64,000 nt of DNA from Patiria pectinifera (lineage: Eukaryota > Echinodermata > Asteroidea > Valvatida > Asterinidae): NCBI GenBank assembly GCA_029964075.1, contig CM057135.1, positions 19,928,863 through 19,992,862 of the forward strand, read 5' to 3'. Within the stretch, counting starts at the first letter, position 1. Each line of letters starts with the position of its first letter. A program made the position numbers and the translations under genes. Of the stretch, positions 34,271-45,176 are shown one piece after another. Below the pieces are notes generated by a model. That model made no database searches. It was not told the DNA's origin and saw nothing but the letters and a program-made list of their open reading frames with translations.

Positions 34271-34301
34271 GCGTACTTTTTTTACAAGTGAAACAGCCGT
34301 G
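34271..34301 (-). repeat. Right terminal inverted repeat of the RAG1-like transposon
   Basis: Read inward on the minus strand it starts CACGGCTGTTTCACTT, followed by GTAAAAAAAG. It pairs with the left end at 27653. Confidence 0.85.
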
Positions 34302-34305
34302 CAGA
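34302..34305 (+). repeat. Target-site duplication CAGA, right copy
   Basis: CAGA directly follows the right terminus ...CCGTG. BEL-1 pol coding resumes in frame from here. Confidence 0.85.
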
Positions 34306-35891
34306 ATGGTAAACACAGACTGGTGTTTAACTGCGCCTTTCAATATCTGGGCGAGTCTCTCAATGATCATCTCCTCCCAGGCCCCACACTTGGCTCCACT
34401 CTTGTTGGAGTCTTGTTGAGGTTCCGTCGACACCTTGTAGCCATCTCAGGAGACATAAAGACCATGTTTCACCTCACCCTTGAAGAAGACAGATCAGCGC
34501 TTTGCTTTCTCTGGAGGGAACTTGGATCCACTGCTGAACCAGATGAGTTGGAGTGGAATGTCTTACCCTTTGGGACAACGTGCAGCCCTTGTTGCGCCAC
34601 ATATGCTCTCCAGAATCATGTGAGAGATATGATCCAGGAGCCAGACGTAACCAGAAGTGTGCTGGAAGCATTTTACGTTGATAACTGCTTGGATGGCAAA
34701 CCAACTGCCGGAGAAGCGAAGGAGTTGGTGGAGAAGTTGGTCCGATCATTAGGTTTAGGTGGGTTCCCTACTGTCAAGTGGGCCAGCAATGTCCCCTCTG
34801 TAGTGAGTGATCTCCCTCTAGAAGCTTGCTCCAACAATGCAGAGTGCTGAATCAACCTGAGTGGCAATTCCCCAGAGGAAGCAGCCCTGGGGCCGAGGTG
34901 GAACTTAAGGGATGATGCCTTGACGTACCAGCTCTCTCTGAAAGACTGGCCAACTCCGACAAGACGAACTGTACTTAGTGATGTCATGCAGTGCGCTGGC
35001 AAAGACCCACTTGGATACCTTATGCCCTATATAGTCAGAGGCAAGATGTTGCTGCAGGAGCTATGGAAACAGCCTTTGGGTTGGGATGATGGGATCCCTG
35101 ATGAAGGAGATGAAGGGCTACGAGCGCAGCACATCCAATGGCGAGAAGAGCTCGTCGATTTATCCAGTATTCACCTCCCTAGGTGCTACATCCCATCTCA
35201 CTTTGAGCCAGACCTTGTCAAGTATGAGCTACACGTGTTCACCGACTCCTCTGAAAAGGCATATGGTGCGGTGGCTTATTTAAGAGCTACAGTTCCGTCG
35301 TCTGAAGTCAGTGTGAGGTTTGTGATGTCCCGCTCACGGCTGGCTCCAAAGCGTGTCCAGACCATACCTTGCCTGGAACTCCTAGCAGCTGTTAGTGGAG
35401 CCGAGTTGGTGGAGCTGCTAGAAGACGAAATGAAGATGAAGATGCCAATCACTTGTTGGAGTGATAGTACAACAGTGTTGTCGTGGATCAAGTCAGAGTC
35501 CTGCCGTTACAACCGATACATTGGAGCACGAATTGCTGAAATTCAGAGACTTACTGACCACACAGTGTGGCGGTACGTAGATTCAGCAAACAATCCAGCT
35601 GACGACCTCACCAGAGGGTTGAAACTGAGTCAGTTGGGTGACAGCAGCCGTTGGAATTCTCCGCCATTCCTGCTCCCCCCAAAGGAGCAGTGGCCAGTGC
35701 TCCCGACACAAATTAAAGGTGAGGAAGCCGATGCTGAACTCAAACACCAGGGATTCACTGCACATACCGTCGCCTTAGCCATGCCTGGTCCAGCCGTGGA
35801 CCTCACCCAATATGCCGCCTGGGACGACTTAGTTGGGGTTATTGTGCTGCCGTTTGTGAGTTCAAGGGAGAGCCGAAGCCTGACTTTATGA
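34306..35891 (+). pseudogene. pol: BEL-1 reverse transcriptase and RNase H, continued
   Basis: Resumes with GKHRLVFNCAF, GESLNDHLLPGP, AISGDIKTMFH (first catalytic Asp), CFLWRELG and LPFGTTCSP. The catalytic box reads FYVDNCL where BEL/Pao RTs have YVDDCL, so the second metal-binding Asp is replaced by Asn. A TGA at 34848-34850 interrupts the frame before 34920. RNase H motif HVFTDSSEKAYGAVAY and ITCWSDSTTVLSWI follow (34920-35891). The frame shifts again near 35890 at the integrase boundary. Confidence 0.85.
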
Positions 35892-37302
35892 CAGCAGATC
35901 AGCGTTTGAAAACTGAGGGTCTCCTGTACCAACGAGTACAAACTGACAGCTTTTCTGAAAAAGTTGCTGCTCTTCAGGCCGACAAAAACGTTTCCCCGAA
36001 GAGCCGTCTTGCCAGCCTTTCCCCAGAGCTCGATTCCGATTGTAATCTCATCCGAGTTGGAGGAAGGCTCCGTTGGGCGCAATCACTGGATGAGACAGTG
36101 AAGCACCCAGTTGTGCTTGACCCGAAGCACCCCATCACTTGCCTCCTCATAAAGGAAGCTGACAGTCGTTTGGGACACTGTGGAACTGGAACAGTTCTGG
36201 CTGATCTGCGCCGCAGATTTTGGGTGTTACGAGGACGCCAAGCTATCCGTGGCTTACAGAGCCGTTACAGAGCCGTTGCTCTGGCTGTCTGAAGAGACGA
36301 GGAAGACCATCATTACCAAGGATGGCAGATCTTCCGCCTGCTCGTCTCAGGATCAGTGAACCCCCATTCTATTCCACCGGTGTGGACTGTTTGGGACCCT
36401 TTCATGTCTCCATCGGACGACGCAGTGAACAACGCTGAGGAATCGTCTGGAAATGCATGACGACCAGGGCTGTTTACCTTGACTTGTTAGAGTCTCTTGA
36501 CTCTGATGCTTTTCTGATTGCCTTCAATCGTTTCCGATCTAGGCGTGGAACTCCTCATGAAATCCTATGTGATAATGGGACCAACTTCAAGGGAGGCCAA
36601 ACCAAAATAAAAAAAGCTTATGAAGCCATGACTCCCAGCCTCAAGGAGAAGCTTGCCAAGCATCAGGTATGCTTCAAGTTCAATCCCCCTTCTGCGCCTC
36701 ATTTTGGTGGCACCTGGGAGAGGGAAATACGGTCTATGAAGTCAGCCCTCTATGCGATTCTTGGCAACCAGACTGTTTCCCCAACGGTCTTGTACACGAG
36801 TCTTACAGAGGTTGAGGCTCTGATCAACTCAAAACCGCTGAGTTACATCTCATCCGATGTCGCTGATCCAGACCCTATAACGCCCTTTATGTTGGTCATG
36901 GGGCGGCTTGATCATGCGCCTCCTCAGTTGGTGTATCCCGACAGGGACGTACTTAGTCGCCGCCGCTGGAGACAGTGCCAGGTTTTGATGCAAAGGTTCT
37001 GGAAAGAAATTATTCAGTCCTACTTACCTGCCATGAAGGCCCCTCAGAAATGGAGAGGTGAAGCAGAGAACCTGAAAGCCGGCGACGTAGTTCTCATGGT
37101 TGATCCTCAGCAAGCGCGTGCCTCATGGCCGTTAGCAAAGGTTGTCGAGGCGCTACCCGGGGTTGATGGTCGAGTCCGTGCCGTCAAACTGCAGGCTGAT
37201 GGTCGAGAATACGTCCGCCCTGTCGCCCGCCTCATCCGTCTGCCAGCCGAGCCAGAAGTCAACCCACCTGATGGTTCAGGCCCCAAGCCTCAGGAGGCCT
37301 AA
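35888..37302 (+). pseudogene. pol: BEL-1 integrase
   Basis: 35888-36292 has the N-terminal zinc region (HPITCLLIKEADSRLGHCG). An 11-bp tandem duplication of ttacagagccg at about 36251-36272 throws the frame, which resumes at 36220-36438 with CSGCLKRRGRPSLP and VDCLGPFHV (first catalytic Asp). A TGA at 36436-36438 follows; then 36457-37302 has CDNGTNFKG (second Asp), APHFGGTWEREIRSMK (catalytic Glu) and a C-terminal domain with AGDVVLMVD and VRPVARLIRLP. This is the BEL/Pao integrase type (DUF1759-DUF1758-rve family). Not functional. Confidence 0.85.
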
Positions 37303-37473
37303 CCAATTTAAAGCTTGAGTTCTATCAAGTCTATGCCTAACCTCAATTTTACCTGTTGTCTTTAAACCTTTTGCCTTTTTACCCTTTGCCATATCTTTGG
37401 CACCTTAAGTACTTGTTGTTTACCTGTTGTTAAACCTTTTGTGACGTTTTTGTAAACTGCTACTCTCAGTTTA

Positions 37474-37483
37474 GGGGCGGCTG
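37474..37483 (+). promoter_or_regulatory. BEL-1 polypurine tract
   Basis: ggggcggct lies immediately before the TGTTGAG start of the 3' LTR. BEL-2 has the same gggggcggc before its 3' LTR at 57142. Confidence 0.65.
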
Positions 37484-38117
37484 TGTTGAGAAAAGTGCCA
37501 CCGCTATTTAAAAGGGCGCCACCTTGCGGCGCGATCCAAACGCGTGTGTAAATGGTCAAGCGTCGGCAAGCCGAATTAGGGGAAAACCATGGCCGGGTAA
37601 GGATGGTGAGGGCATCTTTTTCCCTTATAATAACTGTTTATGATTGTTTATAGTGTAGTTCCAATAATTAGATGATCGATTCTTATAATGAGATAATATT
37701 CAGTTGTTAATTCTGGTTCAAATCCTTCAATCACAAAGTGTCGGAATTACACGTAGGTAACGAACATTGATCCACCGTATATATGAGTGAATGTATATAC
37801 GAGTGAATGTACGTGTGCATGTATTTAGGTTTTCGACATCGTGTTTCTTGCCCTTGTTTAATTCTTTCATTGTTTCCTTGTTACCCTTCAGAACGGGCTT
37901 ACCACTGCCAGGGTTATTGGACTTACGGGCTTATTATGGGCACTCCTCCCAGTTTAACAAGGGCTACCACGGTGTTTACCAGGGCTTTTTATCTACATCA
38001 CTCATACATGTACTGTGTGTACTTTCCAAGCCAAGAACTTGATAATAAATGCACCGTTTCATCTACGCCCAGTCTCTCCACCGGTCACTTCCTTTCCCCC
38101 TTTGCCATTCCACAACA
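37484..38117 (+). repeat. BEL-1 3' LTR (about 634 bp, single copy)
   Basis: Begins TGTTGAG after the purine tract and, as proposed, ends CCACAACA (inverted TGTTG/CAACA). It contains AATAAA at about 38044. With no 5' LTR for comparison the end is inferred. A minus-strand exon of a different gene lies 36 bp further on. Confidence 0.6.
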
Positions 38118-38349
38118 GTCTGATTCATAAAAAGGATAGAAAAGTGACTCACATTTCCATCTTCAAGTAGACGTGGGTAACGGTCTTGTATCTCTGCAAC
38201 TGATCCGTCATCTTGTTTTTGTCTTATCCACTCATACCGTGACCAAGCAGTTTCCAGCATATATTGTGTGCACTGCCTCTCTGGCCCTTTGTTATGTTTC
38301 ATCCATTCCACCCGCTCATGTTGTTCTTCATTTGAGAGCAGCACGTGTT

Positions 38350-38893
38350 CTACTCAGCAAAACAAAAAAAAGAAATTGCAAAAAATAAAAATCAACCTTG
38401 CATGATAGTTACCTTCCCAGTGTTGTAGTTCTTGTACTTGGTACTCCAATGTCAGAGTACTCGTACTCGTAATGACGGTACTCGTACTCGGGCAGCAAAG
38501 TACTCGTACTTGACATGTCAAAATTGTACTGGATCATCAAAGCACTCGTATTCAAATAGCAGTACTCGAAAAAAAAGGTTATAGCGCTTACCACGGCCTT
38601 AATTTATTGATGCTTTCAGTTTTAAATGGTTGATTGCGGAGAAATCGAAGTTTGTACGCACGTACGTCCAGACGAACGCAATTACCAGCTAGCCGTGACT
38701 GGGTCTCTATCTAAATGGGCCTGGGCCAATTATGCACTAATAATTCAAATCATTTAATTGAAAAATGCTTACAAAGACGATCCCTAGTTTGTATCACAAG
38801 TGATTAACAGTTCACATAATTTTCAGTTTATTTGTTTAAATGATTTGTGTAGCAAATTATATTAAGAAACCCAACAGCTACCTGGAACTTGCT
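38350..38893 (-). other. Intron of the companion gene
   Basis: AT-rich, with a cluster of tactcgtact/gtactcg words at about 38430-38570 (degenerate tandem repeat of gtactcgta). Nothing else was seen. Confidence 0.5.
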
Positions 38894-39980
38894 AACGAGC
38901 TTGTGGTTGTTTGTCTTCTTTGGGAGCTTTTTTGTCCTCTGAGTTGTCATGAAGCAAAGTTTTCCTTATGTACCGCAGACGATCCTCGATGTAACCACTC
39001 GCAGGTCTCCCCTTCTTCCCTTTAATGTACCAAAGTTCCTGTTGCAATACTTGGTTTAAAAGAAAGTTCTCTAGGTTTATTCCCATGATGAAATGGGCTA
39101 CTAATATTTCAATGAAACAGAGAAAATAAACACATACATACTGTGACGATTAACAAAGTAAGTTTTAAATGAAAAGAATTAAGCATGGAATCTATGAACA
39201 TCTGATCCCTTAAATTGCCATTAAAAGTCCATTTCTCCGTGAAAATAATCTTTAAGAGATGTTACACAGACATTTACATTGAGCTTATATAATAGAGGAC
39301 TAATCCTGTAAGGGTGTTTTCACAGTTTTTAATGACCCTGGTCACTGAGGATTATAATTGGTTATAAACATAAGGGTACACTGTGTCTATCTCCATGGGT
39401 AAACAAATGACTTTCTAAAGGGTGTTTTCACGGACTCTTAATCTGGCTTAATATGTTGAAAAATCCGTAAAAATTTAGTTGACAGTAACTTCAAGGGAAA
39501 ATGGCTCTTTAACAAATTTTTCAAGAATGAAGATGTTCATAGTATGGCCCCACTGGGCTAAAAGAGGCAGTCTGTCTGTGATGTTATCCTTGCCAACAAA
39601 ATTATACCCAAGAACATAAGTTCCATGACGTATTCAAGCTGTTTTTTTAACTTGGTTGTCAAGAAAGGATTATATACACCTTTAATTCAAGTCACAAGAA
39701 CTAATAATAAAATCTTGGAGAAAACCTTTCGGATGAAGTAGTATGAAGAGCTTTTTATTCAAGTACCGAGTATTGACGAGTGCTTAGGTTGCGAGTACGC
39801 ATTTTTCATTTGTATTATTATAGAGAAAACTCACATAGTCAGTCTCTCCTTTGGGATCACCAAGGAACGGGAACGTATCCACAAGATTTGATGCCATGGT
39901 CTCTTTGATGAAGGCTGATGGGCTATGAGGATGAGAATTGATACAAATCTTAATCCATATTTTACATTTACAGACCATGT

Positions 39981-41389
39981 TCAGACACCATGTTAGCTAA
40001 AACGGTAAAAGTTAAAACGGTCGCTCATCACATACGGGAGGTATCCAGACATCGTTTTAAGTGTAGCAAAGTTAACTCGAAGTAGTTTATCTCAATTTCT
40101 AAGGTCATGTAGAACATCCGCCTCTGCTAAAACTGCGCGCTAAAAAGAGCCTTTACTCTTCCATTTTTACAGTTTGCTACACATGGTCTGAGCCCCTCAC
40201 CGTGTGATGTGATGTGTGTTGCCATGCCGTGTTTGACATCGCAGCCTCGGCCAGTCATGTATGGCACGCCGGTAAACATGACGACAGTCTCTTGTCCACC
40301 GCGGCGATTTGCCCATTTTTTTGGAAGTATCGTACATCGGTCTTAATACGCCATTTCAGATAAAAAAAAATTGCATTAGCAAAAAGAAGGATTGTGATGT
40401 AAATGCGAACGGTCTCCCCCTAAAGAAGAAATAGCCGTGACAAGGATGCATTAGTTAATATAGTGGGAATGATTTTAGGATTTTATTGCCGGGGGTTGAG
40501 CCCCCCACGCCCCCACCCCCCATTGATTTTCGGAGGCCTAAGTGTCTTGAAAAAATAACAGGTCAACATTTCAGCACGCCTCCCTGAAAAAAAATCTGGA
40601 TCTTCCGTGCTGCCCCCCCCCAAAAAAAAAAAAATATTGGTTCTAGAACCGCGCCTGTGCCATTTGTGTTTATATTTTGGGGGTTATTCTCTGTACCTTT
40701 CGTGGCGCAAAAAGACAAAAAATGTTCTGAAAAGTTGTTTAAAAACCATGTGTTCGAAACGACGTCATTGAACAGATTTCTCTCACAGCTTACTGTGTCA
40801 ACTTGCCCGCACTTGTCAGTCACGTGAAAATACAAGTGATATTAACGTTGCAATATTGACCAATCAACGCCAAGGTTTTCCTGGTAGTTGAGTATATTAG
40901 TGTATTATGATAATTATACTCCGGTTAGCGGTTGTTGCGTTGGCATCTACATATACACGTTTGTCAGCGCATCGTGAGTCTAGTGTGAGAGTACGAGTGA
41001 GCACGATGTGAAACTCGGACCATGTGGTCAGAAAACTTGCGGAAATTGGACTTGAAATTTGATTTGATTTTTGTACGATAGGAGAATTTGGACATTGTTT
41101 GCTTAATACAAAAGTACGCCACGGAGAAGGCGTTACGTAACTCCAGGTCACTGCGCTGGCTAAAACGGGCAGCCTTTTAGCATAAACCGTTCAGACATCG
41201 TACTAGGAGATAAATTTGTTCTGGTTATTCGCTAAACCCTCCCTCCGAGGGGGTTTAAAATGCCGTTTTATCTTTGAGTTTAACTCGGATTCGGTTTAAA
41301 TAAAAAAACGTTCAGACATTGTTTTAGCAAAAAAGTTACACTGAATCGAGTTCAACCGGTGTTTTAAGGGAATTTAAAACGGTGTCTGA
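39981..41389. mobile_element. Candidate non-autonomous TIR element in a companion-gene intron
   Basis: The left end TCAGACACCATGTTAG and the inverted right end TCAGACACCGTTTTAA agree over about 12 bases. Related subterminal words (cagacatcgttttaa, cagacattgttttag) recur near 40050, 41190 and 41310. The 1.4-kb interior has no transposase. No clear target duplication was found. Confidence 0.4.
40491..40665. repeat. Poly-G/poly-C low-complexity repeat
   Basis: Contains gggggttgagcccccc, long C runs, a run of 13 A and the perfect palindrome ggttctagaacc at about 40641. Similar in style to 30730-30932. Confidence 0.5.
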
Positions 41390-41998
41390 GTGACCCCACA
41401 GTTGCCTACAAAGTTGTGGTACATCTGCTAAGTAGGCCATATGCAGGTGAACTTGTAAACTGCCAATTTGTGGCTTGTGAACACACAATACAAGTGACTG
41501 TAAACAAGATTCCATCATGAATCTCCCATTGCTCCTCTTTTGGGACCAACTCACATATATTTTGTATACACTCATCAACAAGCATGAGAATGAATTTCAA
41601 TTAAAAAAAAAAAACAGGAAACATTGTGCAGAAACAGCCAAAAAGATGTGAAATCAGGCAAAAACGCCCCAAAACAGGCTCAAAACAATTTTAGGTCACT
41701 CGCACCCCCCCCCAGGAATTCCTGCTTTAACAGGAAGATTCTCATGCCTGCATCAAAAGTAGACCTTTGCACAATCCTGGACTATATTTGTCCACAACTA
41801 ATCCATGTGATCCACCAGTGGAATATGAGAACATATACCCAACTGTTCACATTGTGACCCTGATATCACAAACACCGGGATATGTGAAAATTGAAAATCG
41901 GCGAGTTGCTTTGATAGCATGAAAAGCACCACAACATCACAGTAACATTTCATTCGATGGTCTTTGTAAAAGATTAGGAAGTAACAAACTATTCTTAC
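41390..41998. other. Intronic non-coding sequence
   Basis: AT-rich, poly-A run at about 41600; no supported exon. Confidence 0.45.
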
Positions 41999-42141
41999 TT
42001 TTTCCCATGATTATCTATCAAATGGCCAACTAAAACCGTTTTGATGAGTTTGGTGTCTGCCCTTGAAGCGAACTTATTCTTCTCTATATTAGCTATGATG
42101 GCAGGTCTTTTCGAGTCGCTTGACAGTATTGCTCTGATATC

Positions 42142-43004
42142 CTGCAGCAAGACAAACAAAAGAGAGAATCATTGAAAAGACAATTTTGAAAGAGAAGTTT
42201 GCACCCGAGTATAGAGTCACCCTGACAAAAGAACTGACTGTAAAAAACGGGATCATGTTGACTCAAACAAGCTCAGGCCAAATTTTTCCTTTTTATACAA
42301 CACATTACATTCTCAGAATATTTAAACTGAATTCGAAAAAGTATTGAAGAAAAAAGGTAATTAAGTGTTTTGACTTATTCACTGCCTCGCATACTGGTTT
42401 GAGCATAAATTGAATCATGTTTGCAATCCAAACCCAGAATACAATTCAAAGTCAATGAAAAGCAATTACTTTAAGTGTGGTACTTGTATCCATTAGAAAG
42501 ACTGGAAACATGTAGGACAGGGCACATTCTATTTCGAGCACACGTTCATTCTACTATAATGTTTCAAAAGTTTCGCATGCACATGCAGTCACATCAGACT
42601 GCAAAGGTTCCTTTTTTTCTGATTATTCACTGTATACAAGCACATCTTTCTATCAATGCAGTCATGATGATATCAATGCACCCCATGTCATTGCATGCCT
42701 AAAAGCTTCTTGAGAAGTGCGAATAATCGCACACCTGAATCCCTCTGTACCGCACACCTCGGCATAATTATACTTCATCATTTGTGAATAAAAAGTATGT
42801 TGGACTCGGTGAAGAGAAAATTTATGGCTTAACTGTATTTAACCAAGATGTATAAAAAAATACCAGATTTTTCAGTCCCAGCTTGGACCACAGAATCACA
42901 CACCTAGAAAAATCCAGGTGTGCCTTTTTCCAAACGCCGGTGATTTTCAAATGAGAAGGAATGCAATAGTTAAATACCAGTGGTGAATGTTCACTCTGTA
43001 CTTA
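42142..43004 (-). other. Intron of the companion gene
   Basis: AT-rich. Bounded by a CTGCAG acceptor before 42141. Nothing else was seen. Confidence 0.45.
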
Positions 43005-43137
43005 CAAATTGACATCGTATTTTGTTCTGCGCCAGCTTGTTGGGGGGTTCCTCCTCACTGCATGGTCTTTTGAGTGGTGGCTCCACAGGTGGGCCACCTA
43101 ACAGTTGGTCGGTCAATCCCACCATGCTTTGGAAGAT

Positions 43138-44636
43138 CTGCCAAAAAACAACAAACACAAATGAAATTAAGTTTCCATGTGTGTACTGCAAATGTTGTTT
43201 GCTGAACACTTGTTCCTTTTCTCATTCACACACTTGTGAAGTTTTCATGCTATATTCCAAAATGAAGTATTTTGTGGATTAAGGAGGGAATACGGGCATG
43301 TATTGAAAAGCTAAATGGGAGATATCAAAGTTCAGCTACATGTACATGTATATTACTGGTACATTGCTGTGAGGAATGTTGTTAGTGGGAGAGAATGAAA
43401 ATAGTAATTGTTTATCCTTCAAGAAAAAATATCACCTGAATTTTCCAAATCTGTCAAATTGAATTTGGCACTAAGATAAGAGATAAGAGTCTATAGGAAA
43501 TAACTATGGCATATAATTATTTGCCAAACATGTCATATGGCCAAAAAAATTTAAACATTTTTCTGCTTCCGGTTTCCCTACCTACCCTATTTCGACAGCC
43601 CCTACCCTTATTTTTATTATGGGGAAAATGAGAAAAAAACACCCAAAAACATCAATTTCTATCTTGAATTTCTAATTTCTACAGGCAGACGCCCACATTC
43701 TGAAATTTGTATTCCTGTGGAGACATTTCTTTGTTCTCGTGTAGTAAAGTTTTCGAGTGTGAAATTGAAGTTTCAAAATGCTCTTATTTCAACCAGAATT
43801 AATTTCCTGGGCTGAAATTTGGACTAAATATCCCTTTTCTAAAACTCTTCCACTTGCGATAGATCAACCTACCTTGGAAATTCCTAGTTTTTGAGTAAAA
43901 TCCATATATCTATTTCGTGAAATTCTTGTGGAGACGCATTCATCTATAGAAATGTTCTTCTGGAGACGTATACAATTTTTTGTTCCCTATTGTGTTCATG
44001 TCTCCGTAAGGTAGTAAATTCCAGAACCTCCTTACAATCACACACACACACACACACACACAAATGCCCCCCCCCCCCCCAAAGAAAAAAAATCCCTCCC
44101 TACCTACCCTCTTAATTCTCAAATGCCTTGTTATCGGAAGCAGAACTCTTTTTTTTTGGCCTATGCACTGTGGGTAGATGACAACAGCAGCACAGAAAGC
44201 ATCGCCATGGTAAAATTCAACTGCAAACTGGAAATGTCAGCTTAACACTAATTGAAATGTCAACTCGAAAAGTCAGCTCCTAACTCAAAATTTCAGCTCC
44301 AAACTCCAAAGTCAGATCCTTGAAAAGTCAACTCAAAACTCAAAAAGTCAATTCCAAACTAAAATAAAAATCAGCTCCGAACTCCAAACTCCAAAAGTCC
44401 GATCCAAACTCAAAAATTTAACTAAAAACTTGAAAAGTCAACTTAAACTGGATGTCAACCCCAAACTTTTACAGTCAATTCACAACTTGAGGAGAGAAAC
44501 ACACACATATCTGAAGTATCGTCCTAAGCCAGCTGAAATCGGGTAGAGATGTAAAAGTTTGGGTCTTGGTCTGAGTAGGACTTCACCGCATGGACAGGCT
44601 TATGATCGCCCAGTTTATCTGGTGTCTTCACGGCAA
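43138..44636. other. Non-coding spacer with simple repeats
   Basis: Lies between the companion gene and the transposase gene. It includes (CA)n plus a C run at about 44039-44080 and a degenerate tandem array of aactcaaaagtcagctcc-like units at about 44215-44480 (period near 20). No gene was recognised; a first exon of the companion gene may be hidden here. Confidence 0.55.
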
Positions 44637-44877
44637 TTAATGAAAGGTCTGTGAAGTCCTTACAGCATAGGCATGGTAATGTTCATTGAAAGAAACAGTA
44701 ACCCATGGTCCCTCTAGAAAATAAATGTTGCTGTTTACCAGTACAATCTGCTGAACATCTTCAAATTCAGGGAGGTCATCGCCCCAAGACAGGAGAAGCA
44801 TTGTATTGGGCCTCATTTGATAGCCATTCACCACTACTGAACTTGCTAACGTGACTTCTGAATCTGGGGCCAATTTC

Positions 44878-45176
44878 GGGCAAGGACCATTAGTCGAATA
44901 GTGGTTGATTTGTGACGTACCTTACGCCTGCGCACTAATAGCAAGGTGAGAACGTCCTTAGTCGAACGCTGGTCAAAATGTCATCGCAAAAGTCTGGATC
45001 CTGGCTCCCTGCTGTACGTTATGAACGCGCGCGGCTATGGTTACCAGCGATGCAACCAGCCCCAGTAGGTTGGTTCCAAATAGTCGACTAGCGTAGTTAA
45101 CCATCGTCGACCAGACAAAGTTCGGGCAAGCGTTAGTCGACCAATGGTTAACTATAGTCCTTGCGCGAACTTGCCC
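44878..45176. mobile_element. MITE-like hairpin element in the transposase gene
   Basis: Ends GGGCAAG/CTTGCCC. Inside are inverted gttaaccatcgtcgac and gtcgaccaatggttaac words and several (t)tagtcgac motifs. Transposase coding sense is present on both sides and the same type of sequence resumes, so it inserted in an exon. No TSD was confirmed. Confidence 0.55.

Larger units (their letters stand above)
27653..34301 (+). mobile_element. RAG1-like DNA transposon (N-RAG-TP/Chapaev-like), 6649 bp
   Basis: The left end CACGGTAGTTCCACTT and the inverted right end CACGGCTGTTTCACTT match at 13 of 16 positions. The flanking CAGA is duplicated (27649-27652 and 34302-34305). Deleting the element with one CAGA would make the host BEL pol frame continuous, which proves a precise insertion. 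It contains one ten-exon gene for a RING-bearing RAG1-like transposase and no kelch/RAG2-like gene. The 4-bp duplication fits the Chapaev group; RAG/Transib elements typically make 5-bp duplications. The element carries a small MITE in one intron and two lesions in coding exons. Confidence 0.9.
25099..38117 (+). mobile_element. BEL/Pao LTR retrotransposon (BEL-1), 5'-truncated and decayed
   Basis: Gag, protease, RT, RNase H and integrase appear in BEL/Pao order, followed by a purine-rich tract and a 3' LTR (37484-38117). No matching 5' LTR is present on the left. The coding region has several frameshifts, a stop and an 11-bp tandem duplication. A complete RAG1-like DNA transposon (27653-34301) is inserted in the pol gene. 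The left boundary given is where coding similarity starts, not a true terminus. Confidence 0.85.
38153..43137 (-). pseudogene. Multi-exon companion gene of the C2H2/DDE transposase (SAM-like family), partial
   Basis: Exons on the minus strand with GT-AG borders: about 43137-43005 (IFQSMVGLTDQLLGG), 42141-41999 (SKRPAIIANIEKNKF and KTVLVGHLIDNHG), 39922-39835 (AFIKETMASNLVDTFPFLGDP), 39038-38894 (ELWYIKGKKGRPASGYIEDR) and 38349-38153 (YPRLLEDG). The order and spacing resemble invertebrate and fish proteins annotated as uncharacterised or SAM-domain-containing, which often occur beside this type of transposase gene. The function is unknown. The 3' end is cut off by BEL-1, whose LTR starts 36 bp after the last exon. 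The first exon was not identified. Confidence 0.5.

Noticed and set aside
27653-34301. Calling the RAG1-like element a ProtoRAG transposon
   Set aside because: No RAG2/kelch gene is present, the duplication is 4 bp (not 5), and the DDE-core motifs look closer to the N-RAG-TP/Chapaev type.
39976-41394. Target-site duplication for the TCAGACACC element
   Set aside because: The bases flanking the two ends (catgt and gtgac) do not match.
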